Shown one piece after another: positions 1-11,765 of a stretch of DNA of 64,000 bases; within the stretch, counting starts at the first letter, position 1; each line of letters begins with the position of its first letter. The position numbers and the translations under genes are program-made. This stretch comes from Imbricaverruca yamaguchii (Eukaryota > Arthropoda > Thecostraca > Neoverrucidae), in contig JAOTOL010001345.1 of assembly GCA_034440575.1 (NCBI GenBank), forward strand, positions 496,001-560,000, given 5' to 3'. The notes beneath the pieces are model-generated. The model was not told where the DNA came from. It worked only from the letters and a program-made list of their open reading frames with translations, and did no database searches.

Positions 1-2085
1 GAAGGGACGAAGGGGTTTCTTAAGTTCGTTCTTTCCATCACATCCATTATGTTATCGTATGAAAATACGTTAGCATGCAAACAGTTCATTTCGCACATTC
101 CTGTATAGTGTAGCACATTTGCATACACATCCCAATGGGTACGTAAATTGCAATGCAATTATGTTATCTGCATATCCATAAATAGGCTTAATGTTACTCG
201 CGATGTTTGAGGGAGAGCCGCGTTTCCCCGTCGCCGCGATGGCGACGTCCATGCTAAGGTGTTAGTTAAACCTTATATGTGCACTTTATGAGAATACATT
301 GGTGTCCTGGTGCCTGGCGGCGCTCTTGACAGTAAAGGTAAATAGTTAACCCACCTCACGCAAGAGAATAATACCCCTTGCCGACCGTATCCTCTTCTGA
401 TCGATACATGTGTTATGAACACATAGTAATAACGGTGTCGCTTCATGAAAATGATTGTGATGGCTTAAATGCCCGAAGGTTTATACTACAATGTATGTGC
501 ACCTGACTCTGAAAAACACGCACTGAGCACATAAGCACGGAAAATGTTACTATGTGCTGATCATATGGTGCAGTGCTTGACTGGTCCAGACGTAGAGTGG
601 AGAAAACATGAATGGTACTAAGCGGTATCAAAAGGACAACACTAAGGGGAATGATCCTGTGCTTTTTTCATCTTCCAGCATGCCTGTTTTTGCACTCATG
701 ATAAATTGAGCTTGTTAGTTGAATTCCGACTGCACTTATCGCTAAACAAAAAAACGACACAACCTTTCGGCTATGGGGAGCACGTCTCCACAGCCACCTT
801 CTTGTGGGGATCCCCCTCCCCATTCGAGGAAGATGGTTCCTCTTCGACTTTAGACAGTTCCTCTCCGACGTACCACGCTCTCCTTCCCCACTGCTATTCG
901 ATTCGCTACGAACGAAAGAAAACGACCCAGAACAGCCCCCTTTCATACCTTAGATCTGGGATGTTATTTTATCTAATCGATTTGCGGGATCCTGAGCTTG
1001 ACCTCTGGGTATAGCCAGGATTTCTTCAAAAAGGAGGAGGGGCGTGGCAGGAGTGAAGCTAAACTATGTCCCCGGATATTGGCCACTATGCTCAATGTCA
1101 CAGTGGGAAAAATAAATGTTAAACAATACTGGATGAATATTTGTCTTCAAATTTGCCGTCTTCCATGCTTAGGTGCGTTCCGCCGATTATGACCGTATCT
1201 GTATGGGGTTGCGTTGCATAATAGCAATATGTGCGGATGCAAATGAACAGTTGATTAACCTGCTGTAATCCGACCCTCATTATGCTTCATTTTGTTTGAT
1301 ATTATTATGTTGTTATGTTTCAACGTTACCTATGCAATGTGGTATTAGTGGATTCAGATAGGCAACTGGGGGATTGTCCTCTATAGTGATGGAGATGCTG
1401 CGGCACTCCAGTACGCTCAAGTTCACCCCTCCCCCCCCATCCACTCCCCAAACCCCAGTTGGACGAGATTCGCAGTCTATGGCGCCCCTAAGAATATAAA
1501 AGCGCCCCATTAGAAAAAAAAAATGGCGCCACCCTCCAGATCAAGTGCCCCTCCGGATCGAAGTCCTGACTCCGCCTGTAACGTGAAATGCAAACCACTC
1601 AAACCTGGCACTGCCTCGGTTCCTGTGCACATAGCAGATTGTGATGAAAAAATGAATTGAATGCATGTTGGGGTGGTCTTCGAAACGCTAAAAGGAAACC
1701 TGTTTTCACATGTGCAATTATCAATTAATTAGAATATATCAAGTCGCAAAAGTATCACTGGCGAGAGCCTCCGCTGTTAATTCCTGATATACGATGGCCT
1801 GAGTTCAGGTGTTGGAACAGGCTATAGATTATATTCCACCAACTTTCTGGTTCTTATCCATGAGGCTCGCGGAACAGAATGACGCTGGTACATTAGTCGA
1901 ACTTTCCATATTGGTGTCCATGGAGCACTTGACCTCCCCAATATTTGTGGGATTTGCACAAGGCTGATGGGCGTTCAGTGTAAATATTGCTAACCAAAAT
2001 CTTGTCTGCCCTCTTCCCAACGATTCTCGAAAATTCCGTTCATACGCTGGACAATCCACATGTAAGAACATTTAATGAATAAGAA
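1..2085. other. Anonymous intergenic or intronic DNA
   Basis: No open frame with recognisable protein content, no tandem array and no element ends were seen. Around 1015-1060 and 1400-1570 are C-rich stretches with a 10-A run that look like worn interspersed repeat, but no second copy was found in the window. Confidence 0.5.
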
Positions 2086-2089
2086 AGAA

Positions 2090-3602
2090 TAGGAAAGGCA
2101 ACCGGAAAAATCCGACGAAATACCGAGCCATTTCACTTCTTTGCCTGTGTGGCAAGATTTTAGAAAGAAAAAACATCTACAATGTTTTGAGTGATCACAT
2201 TTTGCCAGTACTGACCCACCACGGTTTTATTCCAAAAAGGTCATGTGCTTCAAACCTGGCAGTTTTCTTGAGATTCGCCTGGGATTCGATTGCTGCTGGT
2301 TGCCAGACAGATGCAATCTATATGAACTACTCTTCGGCTTTCCAAAGTGTCAAACATAAGCTGTTACTATATAAGCTCGAAAATGCATATCATGTTTCAG
2401 ACAAAATGCTCTCTCTGATTCGCTCATACCTGACTGGCCGCCGGCAGCGGGTGATAGTTAACGAGGCGGTCTCTGACTGAGCTGACGTCACTTCCGGTGT
2501 ACCGGAAGGGAGTTTGCTGGCTCCTCTGTTATTTGTTTGTGAACGACCTGCCATCCAGTATTGACTCGGAATGTCTGATGTTTGCTGATGGCGTCAACAT
2601 TTCTAGTAGGGTAGCGTCTGTGGACGACGCGACACGCTTGCAGAAGGATATTGATTCCCTCTGTAAGTGGTCCGCAGACTGTATGCTATTTTTGAACCCT
2701 CTAAAATATACGTCATTCACAATGACTCATCGCCGTACTCCTGTGGGCTTCGAATGTAAGGTACATAATGCAACGCTGCAGCGTGAGACTGTGATGCGAT
2801 ACCTGGGTATGTACCTGGACAGCAAATTGACATTCGCACAACATGTGGCAAAAACTGTTATCTGCGAACCGAGCTCTCGAACTTTTTATCAGATCAATGC
2901 AAGCAGGGGATCCTGGTAGCAAATTCTCGAAAATTGCTCTGTTGGCAGCATATAACGCGAACATTAGGTCTCGCCTTGAGTATTGTTCCGTCATCTGGGC
3001 AGGCGCAGCCTCAACACATCTCACCAGGACTGATAAGGTGGAACATGAATTTGCAATGTGACTTGCCCAACACTGCAGTGCCACACCTCGACCAGAATCT
3101 CTACAATATCAAGACCTTCTTCGCTTTTACAACATGACATCTGTGTCCACTCGTCGCGTACAATCCGACATCATGTTCTTACGCAATGTTTTATGTGGTA
3201 GAACGGACTCATCAGCGTTATTGCAAAACTTTGGATTAAGTGTCCGAGTCAGGAAAAATAAGCAACCTGTTTTATTCCATGTATCGTATGCACGTATAGA
3301 AAGCATTAGGTGTGGCTTGTTTAACAGATTATTAAGAATAACGAACATATTTTTAGCGATGACACCAAGTGCGGACATCTTCACAAACCCGCTGAATGCA
3401 TTTAAGACGCAGGCGATGAGATAATGTGCTGAGTCACACGCTCACATCTGAGAGCATCGGGCATCGAAGAGTTCTGACAGTCGTTTACCTGTTTGAACTG
3501 AAAACTATTCACCTGTTCTGTGTACGTTTTTAGCTACTGACTTCTCCTGTAAAGGGCACAATATGCTGTTGGAGATTGTGGACAATAAACAAATAGACAA
3601 AG
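2090..3602 (+). mobile_element. Degenerate LINE, 3' half (reverse transcriptase to tail)
   Basis: The plus-strand frames between 2090 and 3424 read as the C-terminal half of a Jockey/CR1-type reverse transcriptase. Seen in order are the KYRAISLLCLCGKILER motif (about 2115-2170), HHGFIPKRS, a palm block YMNYSSAFQSVKH where the first catalytic Asp is expected, SYLTGRRQR, a G-V-P-E-G-S relic of GVPQGS, and FADGVNISS where FADD is expected. The thumb and C-terminal region (MRYLGMYLDSKLTF, then the frame 3134-3424) is intact-looking. At least two frame changes and an in-frame stop near 2478 break it, and both catalytic boxes are mutated, so it is dead. After the 3424 stop a 3' UTR runs to a tail near 3602 (GTGGACAATAAACAAATAG). 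The 5' half, including any endonuclease, is absent, as is usual for 5'-truncated insertions. Confidence 0.85.
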
Positions 3603-4194
3603 AAACGCGCCTACGCTTGTGGGACTACTAGAAAGTCTCGCCACCGTCTTCTGAGTGGGTAAGACGAACTTTCATCCTAGGCTCTCTGAGCCCTCTGGAG
3701 CCCCAGCATTGTCGGTACAACTCCCACAGCATTAATCTTCTCCTGTGACGCTCATATAGGGGAGCAAGTCACTTCAGCGTTGCAGATCTCAAATACGGCC
3801 CAGAGCATCGAGACGGGGAGTCGCATGCCCAGATAACTGAACTGAATTCCCTTCTATTGCTACAGCTTATTAGTACCTTTTGCTTGGTTGGCTCATATCG
3901 CAAAAGCACGATCTCAGCTCGGCTCTCCTCAATCTCGGCCCATGACGTCTTATCGCGAGTTATTCACGGTGGCACAGCCAGAGGGACCGCGAGAGTCCTG
4001 TCCCTAGTTTTTAGGGGCACTTCAGCCTCAAATTGGCACCATTGTGGTGTTCATAGGAACACCACAGCCGTTGCAGGGGCACCCCTACAATCTGCAGAAT
4101 GACACCTCAGGAAATGTATGGGCACTCTGCAGTCTGCAGGGGGGGGGGGGGTATGCTTTTAACGCGCTGATATACTTTTTACTGGTCTTGAGCA
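3603..4194. other. Anonymous DNA with a G run
   Basis: Nothing gene-like was seen. A G run at about 4140-4152 lies just upstream of the 21-bp minisatellite. Confidence 0.5.
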
Positions 4195-5013
4195 GCGTTC
4201 CTCACCCACCTGCCGCCGCGCCTCGCCCACCTGCCGCTGCGCCTCACGCACCTGCCGCCGCGCCTCACGCACCTGCCGCTACGCCTCACGCACCTGCCGC
4301 CGCGCCTCACGCACCTGCCGCTACGCCTCACGCACCTGCCGCCGCGCCTCACGCACCTGCCGCTACGCCTCACGCACCTGCCGCCGCGCCTCACGCACCT
4401 GCCGCTGCGCCTCACGCACCTGCCGCTACGCCTCACCCACCTGCCGCCGCGCCTCACGCACCTGCCGCCGCGCCTCACGCACCTGCCGCTACGCCTCACG
4501 CACCTGCCGCTGCGCCTCACGCACCTGCCGCCGCGCCTCACGCACCTGCCGCCGCGCCTCACGCACCTGCCGCTACGCCTCACGCACCTGCCGCTGCGCC
4601 TCACCCACCTGCCGCCGCGCCTCACGCACCTGCCGCTGCGCCTCACGCACCTGCCGCTACGCCTCACGCACCTGCCGCTGCGCCTCACGCACCTGCCGCC
4701 GCGCCTCACGCACCTGCCGCCGCGCCTCACGCACCTGCCGCCGCGCCTCACGCACCTGCCGCTACGCCTCACGCACCTGCCGCTGCGCCTCACCCACCTG
4801 CCGCCGCGCCTCACGCACCTGCCGCTACGCCTCACCCACCTGCCGCTGCGCCTCACCCACCTGCCGTCGCGCCTCACGCACCTGCCGCTACGCCTCACCC
4901 ACCTGCCGCTGCGCCTCACCCACCTGCCGCCGCGCCTCACGCACCTGCCGCTACGCCTCACCCACCTGCCGCTGCGCCTCACCCACCTGCCGCCGCGCCT
5001 CACGCACCTGCTG
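4195..5013. repeat. Minisatellite, 21-bp unit, about 39 copies
   Basis: A GC-rich tandem array with unit CCTGCCGCTGCGCCTCACGCA. The main variants alternate GCC/GCT/ACT at one codon and GCA/CCA at another. Because 21 is a multiple of 3, every frame that is open in one unit stays open through the array: the plus strand reads as repeated P-A-A-A-P-H-A, and the minus strand also has a 347-codon frame of Arg/Gly/Cys/Val repeats. Both-strand openness follows from the unit length and lack of stops, so I do not call a protein here. The array ends directly in front of the candidate exon at 5021. Confidence 0.95.
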
Positions 5014-5020
5014 TGAACAG

Positions 5021-5080
5021 AGCGGTGGTGCCTGACGCGCACACCTTTATATTTCGGCCCTATCTGGTGGGGAGCGGCCG
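5021..5080 (+). CDS. Candidate micro-exon of an unidentified host gene
   Basis: This 60-bp block is the only non-repetitive DNA between two minisatellites. It is preceded by a pyrimidine-rich stretch ending in TGAACAG and followed by GTGAGACC, a good acceptor and donor. In phase 1 it reads AVVPDAHTFIFRPYLVGSGR without a stop, with a codon pattern typical of real protein. I do not recognise the family. The neighbouring repeats would lie in the flanking introns, and the upstream array's C/T-rich units may serve as the polypyrimidine tract. No partner exon could be joined to it by homology, so it could still be chance open sequence. Confidence 0.4.
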
Positions 5081-5111
5081 GTGAGACCAGGAGCGGCCGC
5101 GCTGATGTGGC

Positions 5112-6302
5112 AGACGTGTGCCGACACCTGGCAGGGGTGTGGCCAGTACCACGGCCGGCGTGGGGTCCGTGGGTGGTGGTCAGTCGTATGCCGACACCTG
5201 GCAGGGGTGTGGCCAGTACCACGGCCGGCGTGGGGTCCGTGGGTGGTGGTCAGTCGTATGCCGACACCTGGCAGGGGTGTGGCCAGTACCATGGCCGGCG
5301 TGGGGTTCGTGGGTGGTGGTCAGTCGTATGCCGACACCTGGCAGGGGTGTGGCCAGTACCACGGCCGGCGTGGGGTCCGTGGGTGGTGGTCAGTCGTATG
5401 CTGACACCTGGCAGGGGTGTGGCCAGTACCACGGCCGGCGTGGGGTCCGTGGGTGGTGGTCAGTCGTATGCCGACACCTGGCAGGGGTGTGGCCAGTACC
5501 ACGGCCGGCGTGGGGTTCGTGGGTGGTGGTCAGTCGTATGCCGACACCTGGCAGGGGTGTGGCCAGTACCACGGCCGGCGTGGGGTCCGTGGGTGGTGGT
5601 CAGTCGTATGCCGACACCTGGCAGGGGTGTGGCCAGTACCACGGCCGGCGTGGGGTCCGTGGGTGGTGGTCAGTCGTATGCCGACACCTGGCAGGGGTGT
5701 GGCCAGTACCACGGCCGGCGCGGGGTCCGTGGGTGGTGGTCAGTCGTATGCCGACACCTGGCAGGGGTGTGGCCAGTACCATGGCCGGCGTGGGGTTCGT
5801 GGGTGGTGGTCAGTCGTATGCTGACACCTGGCAGGGGTGTGGCCAGTACCACGGCCGGCGTGGGGTCCGTGGGTGGTGGTCAGTCGTATGCCGACACCTG
5901 ACAGGGGTGTGGCCAGTACCACGGCCGGCGTGGGGTCCGTGGGTGGTGGTCAGTCGTATGCCGACACCTGGCAGGGGTGTGGCCAGTACCACGGCCGGCG
6001 TGGGGTCCGTGGGTGGTGGTCAGTCGTATGCCGACACCTGGCAGGGGTGTGGCCAGTACCATGGCCGGCGTGGGGTCCGTGGGTGGTGGTCAGTCGTATG
6101 CCGACACCTGGCAGGGGTGTGGCCAGTACCATGGCCGGCGTGGGGTCCGTGGGTGGTGGTCAGTCGTATGCCGACACCTGGCAGGGGTGTGGCCAGTACC
6201 ATGGCCGGCGTGGGGTCCGTGGGTGGTGGTCAGTCGTATGCCGACACCTGGCAGGGGTGTGGCCAGTACCACGGCCGGCGTGGGGTCCGTGGGTGGTGGT
6301 CA
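5112..6302. repeat. Minisatellite, 70-bp unit, 17 copies
   Basis: A highly homogeneous array; the unit starts GTATGCCGACACCTGGCAGG and ends GTGGTGGTCAGTC. Copies differ at a few sites only (CCG/CTG, CAC/CAT, GTC/GTT), which suggests recent expansion or active homogenisation. The period is 1 modulo 3, so one frame runs through all three phases and repeats every 210 bp, giving long open frames (up to 430 codons on the plus strand) and a ladder of 60-codon minus-strand frames spaced exactly 70 bp apart. These are artefacts of the repeat. Confidence 0.97.
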
Positions 6303-7325
6303 TCGACAAGGTGTAGCGCAGGTTCTCGGCTGAATACAGAAAACAGCACTCAGCAAGCAAACTATGAATGTACATACATGTCGGAGCATCGACACCGACA
6401 ACCACCTTGACAACTTGATAATCAACAAGGCTCTACATCGTTAGGGGACGATGTAGTGCTCTCACCTTTCTCTTTTGAAACACTACATAACATAGCATGC
6501 ACATTGCAATCCTTCATTACTCTTTTGGAGATCAACTATGCATACATTCGGTACATATGCGGCTTTATTATCTTGAACTATTAGCATAATCGCCAGATTT
6601 GAAGCAGTTTTTATCTGCTACATGAGAATAGAAATTGAACACCGTGTAATTCGCACGCAAACCAAGATATCCCACTGCAACACCAGACTTTTTACATCGG
6701 TCCGGATGATGTTGCCCGATCGGCTACACTTTAGTTAATGATGCCAGAGATGCTTCGACTGGACTGAGAATCTGAACATTATGGCCCATAGACATTTTTA
6801 TATATACCCTACTCAAACGTTTTGGTCATGGGTCACTATGATTTTTATGAGGAAGGGGGATTCTGGGATAGCCACTATCGTTCATGACCTAAAATGACCA
6901 TGGCTGCACAGCATTTTTTTCATCCAAAGATTAATTTTTCTTGGCTAAGTAAAAGTCCAAATGGCATTTACATGGATACCCTGAATACAACATCATTGCA
7001 AGCAGTACACATTGAATGAATTAATGATCAGCTCAAAACATAGATGAAAGTGATATTATTGCGGTCACAGCTATTTGAAGCGCGTAGTTAAAGATGGTGC
7101 CGAATAAATTTCGGTTTCAGGCCCATCTCTGGACCGTCATCAGTTGTTGGTTTTATTCCGGTAAGGTTGGACACATTATAGTATATTCACATTTAAAGTA
7201 TGCACACGTAACACGACCAATCCAACACAACACTTCCGAGGTACACATCCTAGTTTCATATAAGCATGACTGGTAATGACATGATACTTGGGGGTGAGAA
7301 AAAAGTAGGTGTTCAACAAATGTGG
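6303..7325. other. Anonymous AT-rich DNA
   Basis: I see no coding frame, element end or repeat of note in this interval. Confidence 0.5.
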
Positions 7326-7327
7326 AC

Positions 7328-7409
<82 letters not shown>

Positions 7410-7570
7410 ACGAAGAGAAGGGCAAGAAAGAGCGAAATAGAAGGGGAGAGAGTGAAGAGAGTGAGAGAGAGAAGAAGGAGAGAGTGAAGAGAGTGAGAGA
7501 GAGAGAGAGAGAAGAAAAAGGGAGAGAAAGAGAGCGAGGGAGAGAGAAAAAAGAGAGAAGAAAGGTAGAT
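7328..7570. repeat. (GA)n microsatellite, pure then degenerate
   Basis: A near-pure GA run to about 7404 is followed by a purine-only tail with AAG interruptions to about 7570. Open frames in both strands (Arg-Glu and Ser-Leu repeats) are low-complexity artefacts. Confidence 0.97.
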
Positions 7571-8038
7571 AACATGAGAAAAGGGGAAGCGAAGGTGCTG
7601 GGAAGATGCTTGTGGTGTTGTTCCTGGTAAGCCACATTTACGAATCTGTAAAGTTTGACTCTGAATTTGGAAGCAAGGAGAAGTTGGGAACCAACTGATC
7701 ACCTTTTCAATAGGCGTATCCACCCAGGAAACAATGTACACCTGCCCACCATTCCTGTTCAGCATGCAGTTGTTTTCTATCTGTATGAATAGTGTTTCTG
7801 ATATTTCCGCAGTGCTTGTGCGATATCAGATATTAGGGTGTCGGTGTTGTCCCAGGCAACCGCATGTCCAGAGTCAAAGTTATGCCCAGCTGGAGCTTCT
7901 GTTTTGTGGTCCAGTAGTTGTGTGACTGTCAGGTGTCGGTTGTATTTTTTCAGTTTTCAGTGCACCTTTTTACCCGTTTCACCCGTGCACACATTCGGAC
8001 AGTCCTTGCAGTTCATTCTTCATGCAGGACCTGGTTGC

Positions 8039-8762
8039 TTAACACGCGCCCTGGAGGGGGGGGGGGGCGAAGTCCGCCCACCCCTCCTGTTTTTCGTAGA
8101 TAACTCCATATTTTACCGGCCGATGTACGTCATTGTTTGTGTACCTACTTAGAAATGAACGGCACGCTGTTGAAAGTAAGAAAAACGAAAATCGACGGAA
8201 AATGTTTGGAGTTAGGGGTCGGTAAACTCAAATATTTATCAGCACCAGACCACAAATATCGGCGCTGATGCGCTTCCCGCATATCGGCAAAAGGAAGTGG
8301 TCTTGGCAACACTGGCGACTTGTTTGATGTATATTGTTATGCTACATTGCTCCAAAGTCATGTCAGGTCACCGAGGACAAGTCAGGTCAAGTTTATGACA
8401 GGTTAACACACGCCCTGGAGGGGTGGATGGCGCAATACGCCCACCCCTCCGATGTTTCGTACACAACTCCATATTGTACTGGCGGATATGCGCCATTTTT
8501 TTCGTACCTGCTTAGAAATGACTGGCGCATTGTTTAAATCAAGACAAATTAAAATCGGCCGAAAAGTTTTTACGTTATGGTCCGTTAAAGTGTTTTTAAA
8601 AAATCGCAGCGGCAGACCACAAAAATCTGCGCTGATGCGCTTCCCGTATATTGGCAAAAGGGAAGTGTTCTTGACAGCACAAGCGGCTTCTTTGATGCAT
8701 ATTGTTATGCTATATCATTTAAAAGTCATGTTAGGTCGCCAAGGTCATCATGACAGGCTAAT
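8039..8762. repeat. Internal tandem duplication (364-bp period) inside the TTAA element
   Basis: The left end, including TTAA and CACRCGCCCTGGAGG, recurs at 8403. The downstream 360 bp then align (CTTAGAAATGA; CGCTGATGCGCTTCCCG; TTGTTATGCTA). The two copies differ by roughly 20-25 percent, so the duplication is old. The element therefore has two left ends and one right end. Confidence 0.85.
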
Positions 8763-9351
8763 GGAACCAAGCATGGTCAACTGGAATGTTGTCGTACATG
8801 GAAATGACTGTCATGCGATTGACGTCACTTTGCATGTTACTCCCTACACATCCTTCTGTTTGTCATTGTGTGCTTAAATGTTTCTATACTTTATTCATGT
8901 ATTTCACTCCTTTCTTTGCGAAGCCGATTGTGCCGAGCCGCCCAACGGAGCAGTCAGGTGAGCAGCCCGGTTCCGGTAACTGGAGCAGGTAATGACCTGA
9001 TAAAGTGATCCTATATGGGTGACCTGAGGTCAAATGGGGGATCTGGCATATGCATTGAATCATTAGTAATATCCAAAACATCATTAATGCCAATTTTGGA
9101 ACATTTACACACAATCACAGCGATCCATACCAATGACAAGCCAAGCCACGTAAAACCATAAAATTTTGCTATTTTGACCTCATTTGGCCTTGAGGATATT
9201 GACCTAAGGTCACGAAAATTCCACACAATAGAGTTTGCTATCCTGCCCATCCGCCTTGCGAATTTCGTTGCTCTAGCCTTAATGGGAGGCGGAATCCGAC
9301 CCCCCCCTCCAGTGCGCGTAATTTTCAGAGGTCCTCCAGGGCGCGTGTTAA
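8039..9351. mobile_element. TTAA-flanked inverted-repeat element (non-autonomous, piggyBac-like), nested in the Penelope element
   Basis: The left end reads TTAA-CACGCGCCCTGGAGG and the right end is its exact reverse complement, CCTCCAGGGCGCGTG-TTAA, so 15 bp of terminal inverted repeat are bounded by TTAA at 8039-8042 and 9348-9351. TTAA target duplication is the signature of piggyBac-superfamily transposition. The 1.3-kb interior encodes no transposase. It sits between the linker and the endonuclease of the Penelope-like element, so it is younger than that element. Subterminal C/G runs flank both ends. The superfamily call rests on TTAA alone. Confidence 0.7.
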
Positions 9352-10290
9352 TCCTGCTTATATTGTCTTTTGCACGAACGAGCAGGCTTCGTATTGTTTT
9401 CTGCGGTTCATCATAGGTTTTGATACGTCGTATTTGACGATGTCCCGTCAGAAAGCTTGTGACACGTCTGCGTCTGGCAAGGCCACTCATATCCGTCCTT
9501 CTGTGGTGTGGGTATCGTTTCTGCTTTTCCCGCCTGTACTGTCTCTCGTGTCTGTCCTCTCCGTGTAGTCTGTGTCGCCTGCCGGGGTCATGGCGCCCTG
9601 AGTTCTAGGGACCTGATGATTCGTTTCCGCTGTATACTTGTCGGTTGTGCCTCTTATTACTATATTTACCGATGAAGTGAGAGAGTCATTGTCTTTTAAC
9701 ATGGCTTTCATGTGTTGAAATTCTTAATCCCGTGCTAGAGCATCAGCCGAGAAAGTCAGCGCTTGCTGTACAAGTGTTTGTATTAGGGTGCGTTCTTTTT
9801 GCACTGACAGATGAGTCTTTCATTGTTCAGGTCTTTCCACTAGTTGTGGTTTTGCGGTCGTAGACACTGCTTCTTATTCGTTGTCAATGCAATGTCCGAG
9901 CCAAGGGCATGCTTCGGAATGATGTGGACCTTCTACTTCGACCGTACACTCCATACACGAGCTCAGAGCATTCAAATTGACCAGGAATGTCTGGAGCTCG
10001 GCAGGGCGCATCGCAGCTACTACGTCATCGACGTTTCGATGTGATACGAATTGCGCCGGATACAGGGCCATAGCTCTCCTTTTAAAGTTATCCATGCAGA
10101 TACTGGCTACACCTGGGACCAGAAGTGATCCCATGAGCGCGCCAAACAGCTGTTGCAAGTGCCTGGCCACCAAATGGAGCAAAGTTGTGCGCAAAAATGA
10201 GCCTTTATGAGCTACTGATCTCCGTAGGCGTCCTTTACATGCGGTCCCCCTGCGTCATAGCGTCCTCGAACAACGATCTGGTCATCTGAA

Positions 10291-10889
10291 TCGGCTTGTC
10301 GATAGCAGTAGATACGCTAGATGATGATGAGAGCGGTCTACCAGTGGCCGATCAGTCGACTTTGCGTCCCGCATTTCTTGTATCCCACCGACGTAGTTTA
10401 TACAAATATATATATTTTTTAATAGGATACGGATATCAATTGGGTACAAAGTCACAATATTCTATTGTGATATCGCTGCCCGTTTGTTTTTATGATATCA
10501 TCTTTAAAAAATGAGCCCTGGGCGGATTCCACATCTCTCGTACTCAAGTTAAAACATTAAAACATTCTGAAACATAAAACAGTCTGCTACATTCTGGTTT
10601 GCATTCTGCCAGTTTCGCATGCTCGTGACTTTATATTTTGTACGACATGACCTAAGTGAAATGTGTTTCGTTTTTCACTTCGGAAAGAAGTGTTTCGTGG
10701 AATGGAAATACAGACATTTCGCCCCAGAGACCAATGTTATCGCAGCGCCGCGCTGCGGGCAGACTCAAAAGCTGGGCCAAACCAGTGACGTTGTTAGTTG
10801 TGATACTTTGACTGAAGCAGACGAGCTTTATTTTGTATCACGAAGACTGGTATAATGCCAAATAGTTTAACTCACCAAAAAAGACTGTT
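10291..10889. other. Anonymous AT-rich DNA
   Basis: No coding sequence or repeat structure could be supported here. Confidence 0.5.
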
Positions 10890-11765
10890 TTAATGATTCG
10901 CAGCATATACCTTGTTGGGAAAGAGTCTGCCCACAGCACAGACACGATCTACGGAAAGCGCAAAGCTGGAGCAAGACGTAGCAACCGAACAGAGGGCAGC
11001 ACCATACATACCACAGAGGACAAGTATCAGACACGCTACAGAGGGCAGCACCAGCAGAGGGTACCAACAGCGGAACAGCCGGGTCCTCGGTGGCTGACGG
11101 GATAAGCAGCGACAAGAGGGAAGCTATTCCAAACGGCAGCAACAACCCAACGGCGTAGCACAGTTAACATACAGGCACCATCGCTGTTCTCAACATCAGG
11201 TGGGGTTGGATTGCCCGACTTTTGAAACACCTTTCTGGACTAGGAGGGACCATTTCCAATGTATGGGCCGGGAACAGCAGCTATCCGGTGAGAGAAATAG
11301 TGAAATATAAATTGTTTTCGAGGGAAATGTTGGCAGTAAGCCGGCAAGTAGGTGGTTATTGCTAGTTGATGCATCAGGACACCAATGCCACCTAAAGCTG
11401 ACCCTGGGGCAGACGTGAATGTGATTGCATACAAACAGTATGTAAAAGTGCCGAACAAGCTTCAGCTGTGCAGAACCACTTCCGAGATCAGCAATGTGGG
11501 TGGTCGAATTAATGTCAACGGCATGTTCAATGTTGAGGCGATATACAAGGACAAGCATTTAGAAGGCACATTGTTGTGGTGTACTCCAGCGCGACCGATA
11601 GCCTGTTCGTGCGAGACACCAGCAGCCGGCTGGCGGCCCTTGTGTTTTCCACCGATCAAGCTGATGGGTGTGGGGAGACTGGTCAGATGCACACTGCTCC
11701 CATAGACACGCACTTCCACGAGGACGCCTTTGCATTAGGAAAATAAAGGAGTTGGAGCACCTCAC
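10890..11765 (+). mobile_element. LTR-retrotransposon gag-pol fragment with a retropepsin relic
   Basis: Around 11380-11560 the plus strand reads as a retroviral-type aspartic protease start: a strand-like segment, DPGADVNVIAYKQYVKV where D-T-G-A-D is expected, then NVGGRINVNGMFNVEAIYKDK, the spacing seen in Ty3/gypsy proteases. The active-site DTG has become DPG, and the frame changes soon after 11570. Upstream (10890-11105) is basic, low-complexity sequence that could be the end of gag. No reverse transcriptase follows and no LTR was found, so this is an orphan fragment. Confidence 0.45.

Larger units (their letters stand above)
7650..10290 (-). mobile_element. Penelope-like element fragment (RT plus GIY-YIG endonuclease), split by a TTAA element
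   Basis: Read on the minus strand, 10210-9874 encodes a Penelope-type reverse transcriptase core: QQLFGALMGSLL, VASICMDNFKRRAM, then VSHRNVDDVVAAM, where NVDD stands for the catalytic YVDD, and ELQTFLVNLNALSS with MECTVEVE. A linker continues to 9352 (relic KRTHPNTNT near 9780; SGLARRRR and KTIRSLLVRAKDNI near 9490-9355). After the insertion at 8039-9351 it resumes: NCKDCPNVCTGETGK near 8000 resembles the cysteine-bearing GIY-YIG start, and VAWDNTDTLI near 7850 its C-terminal part. RT followed by GIY-YIG is the hallmark order of this class. Frameshifts, stops and the YVDD change show that it is inactive. The N-terminal half of the RT is missing. Confidence 0.75.

Noticed and set aside
1829..2071. 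80-codon minus frame near the first LINE
   Set aside because: No motif recognised, and the opposite strand is also open for much of it.
4044..5084. 346-codon plus frame and 347-codon minus frame as proteins
   Set aside because: Both arise from a stop-free 21-bp unit; no start context, no non-repeat domain. Only the last 20 codons (5021-5080) look independent.
5107..6410. Long Gly/Val/Trp/Arg-rich frames and the ladder of 60-codon minus frames
   Set aside because: They repeat every 70 bp exactly and exist in all phases, so they follow from the minisatellite.
7153..7765. Serine/leucine- and arginine/glutamate-rich frames
   Set aside because: Translations of the (GA)n run.
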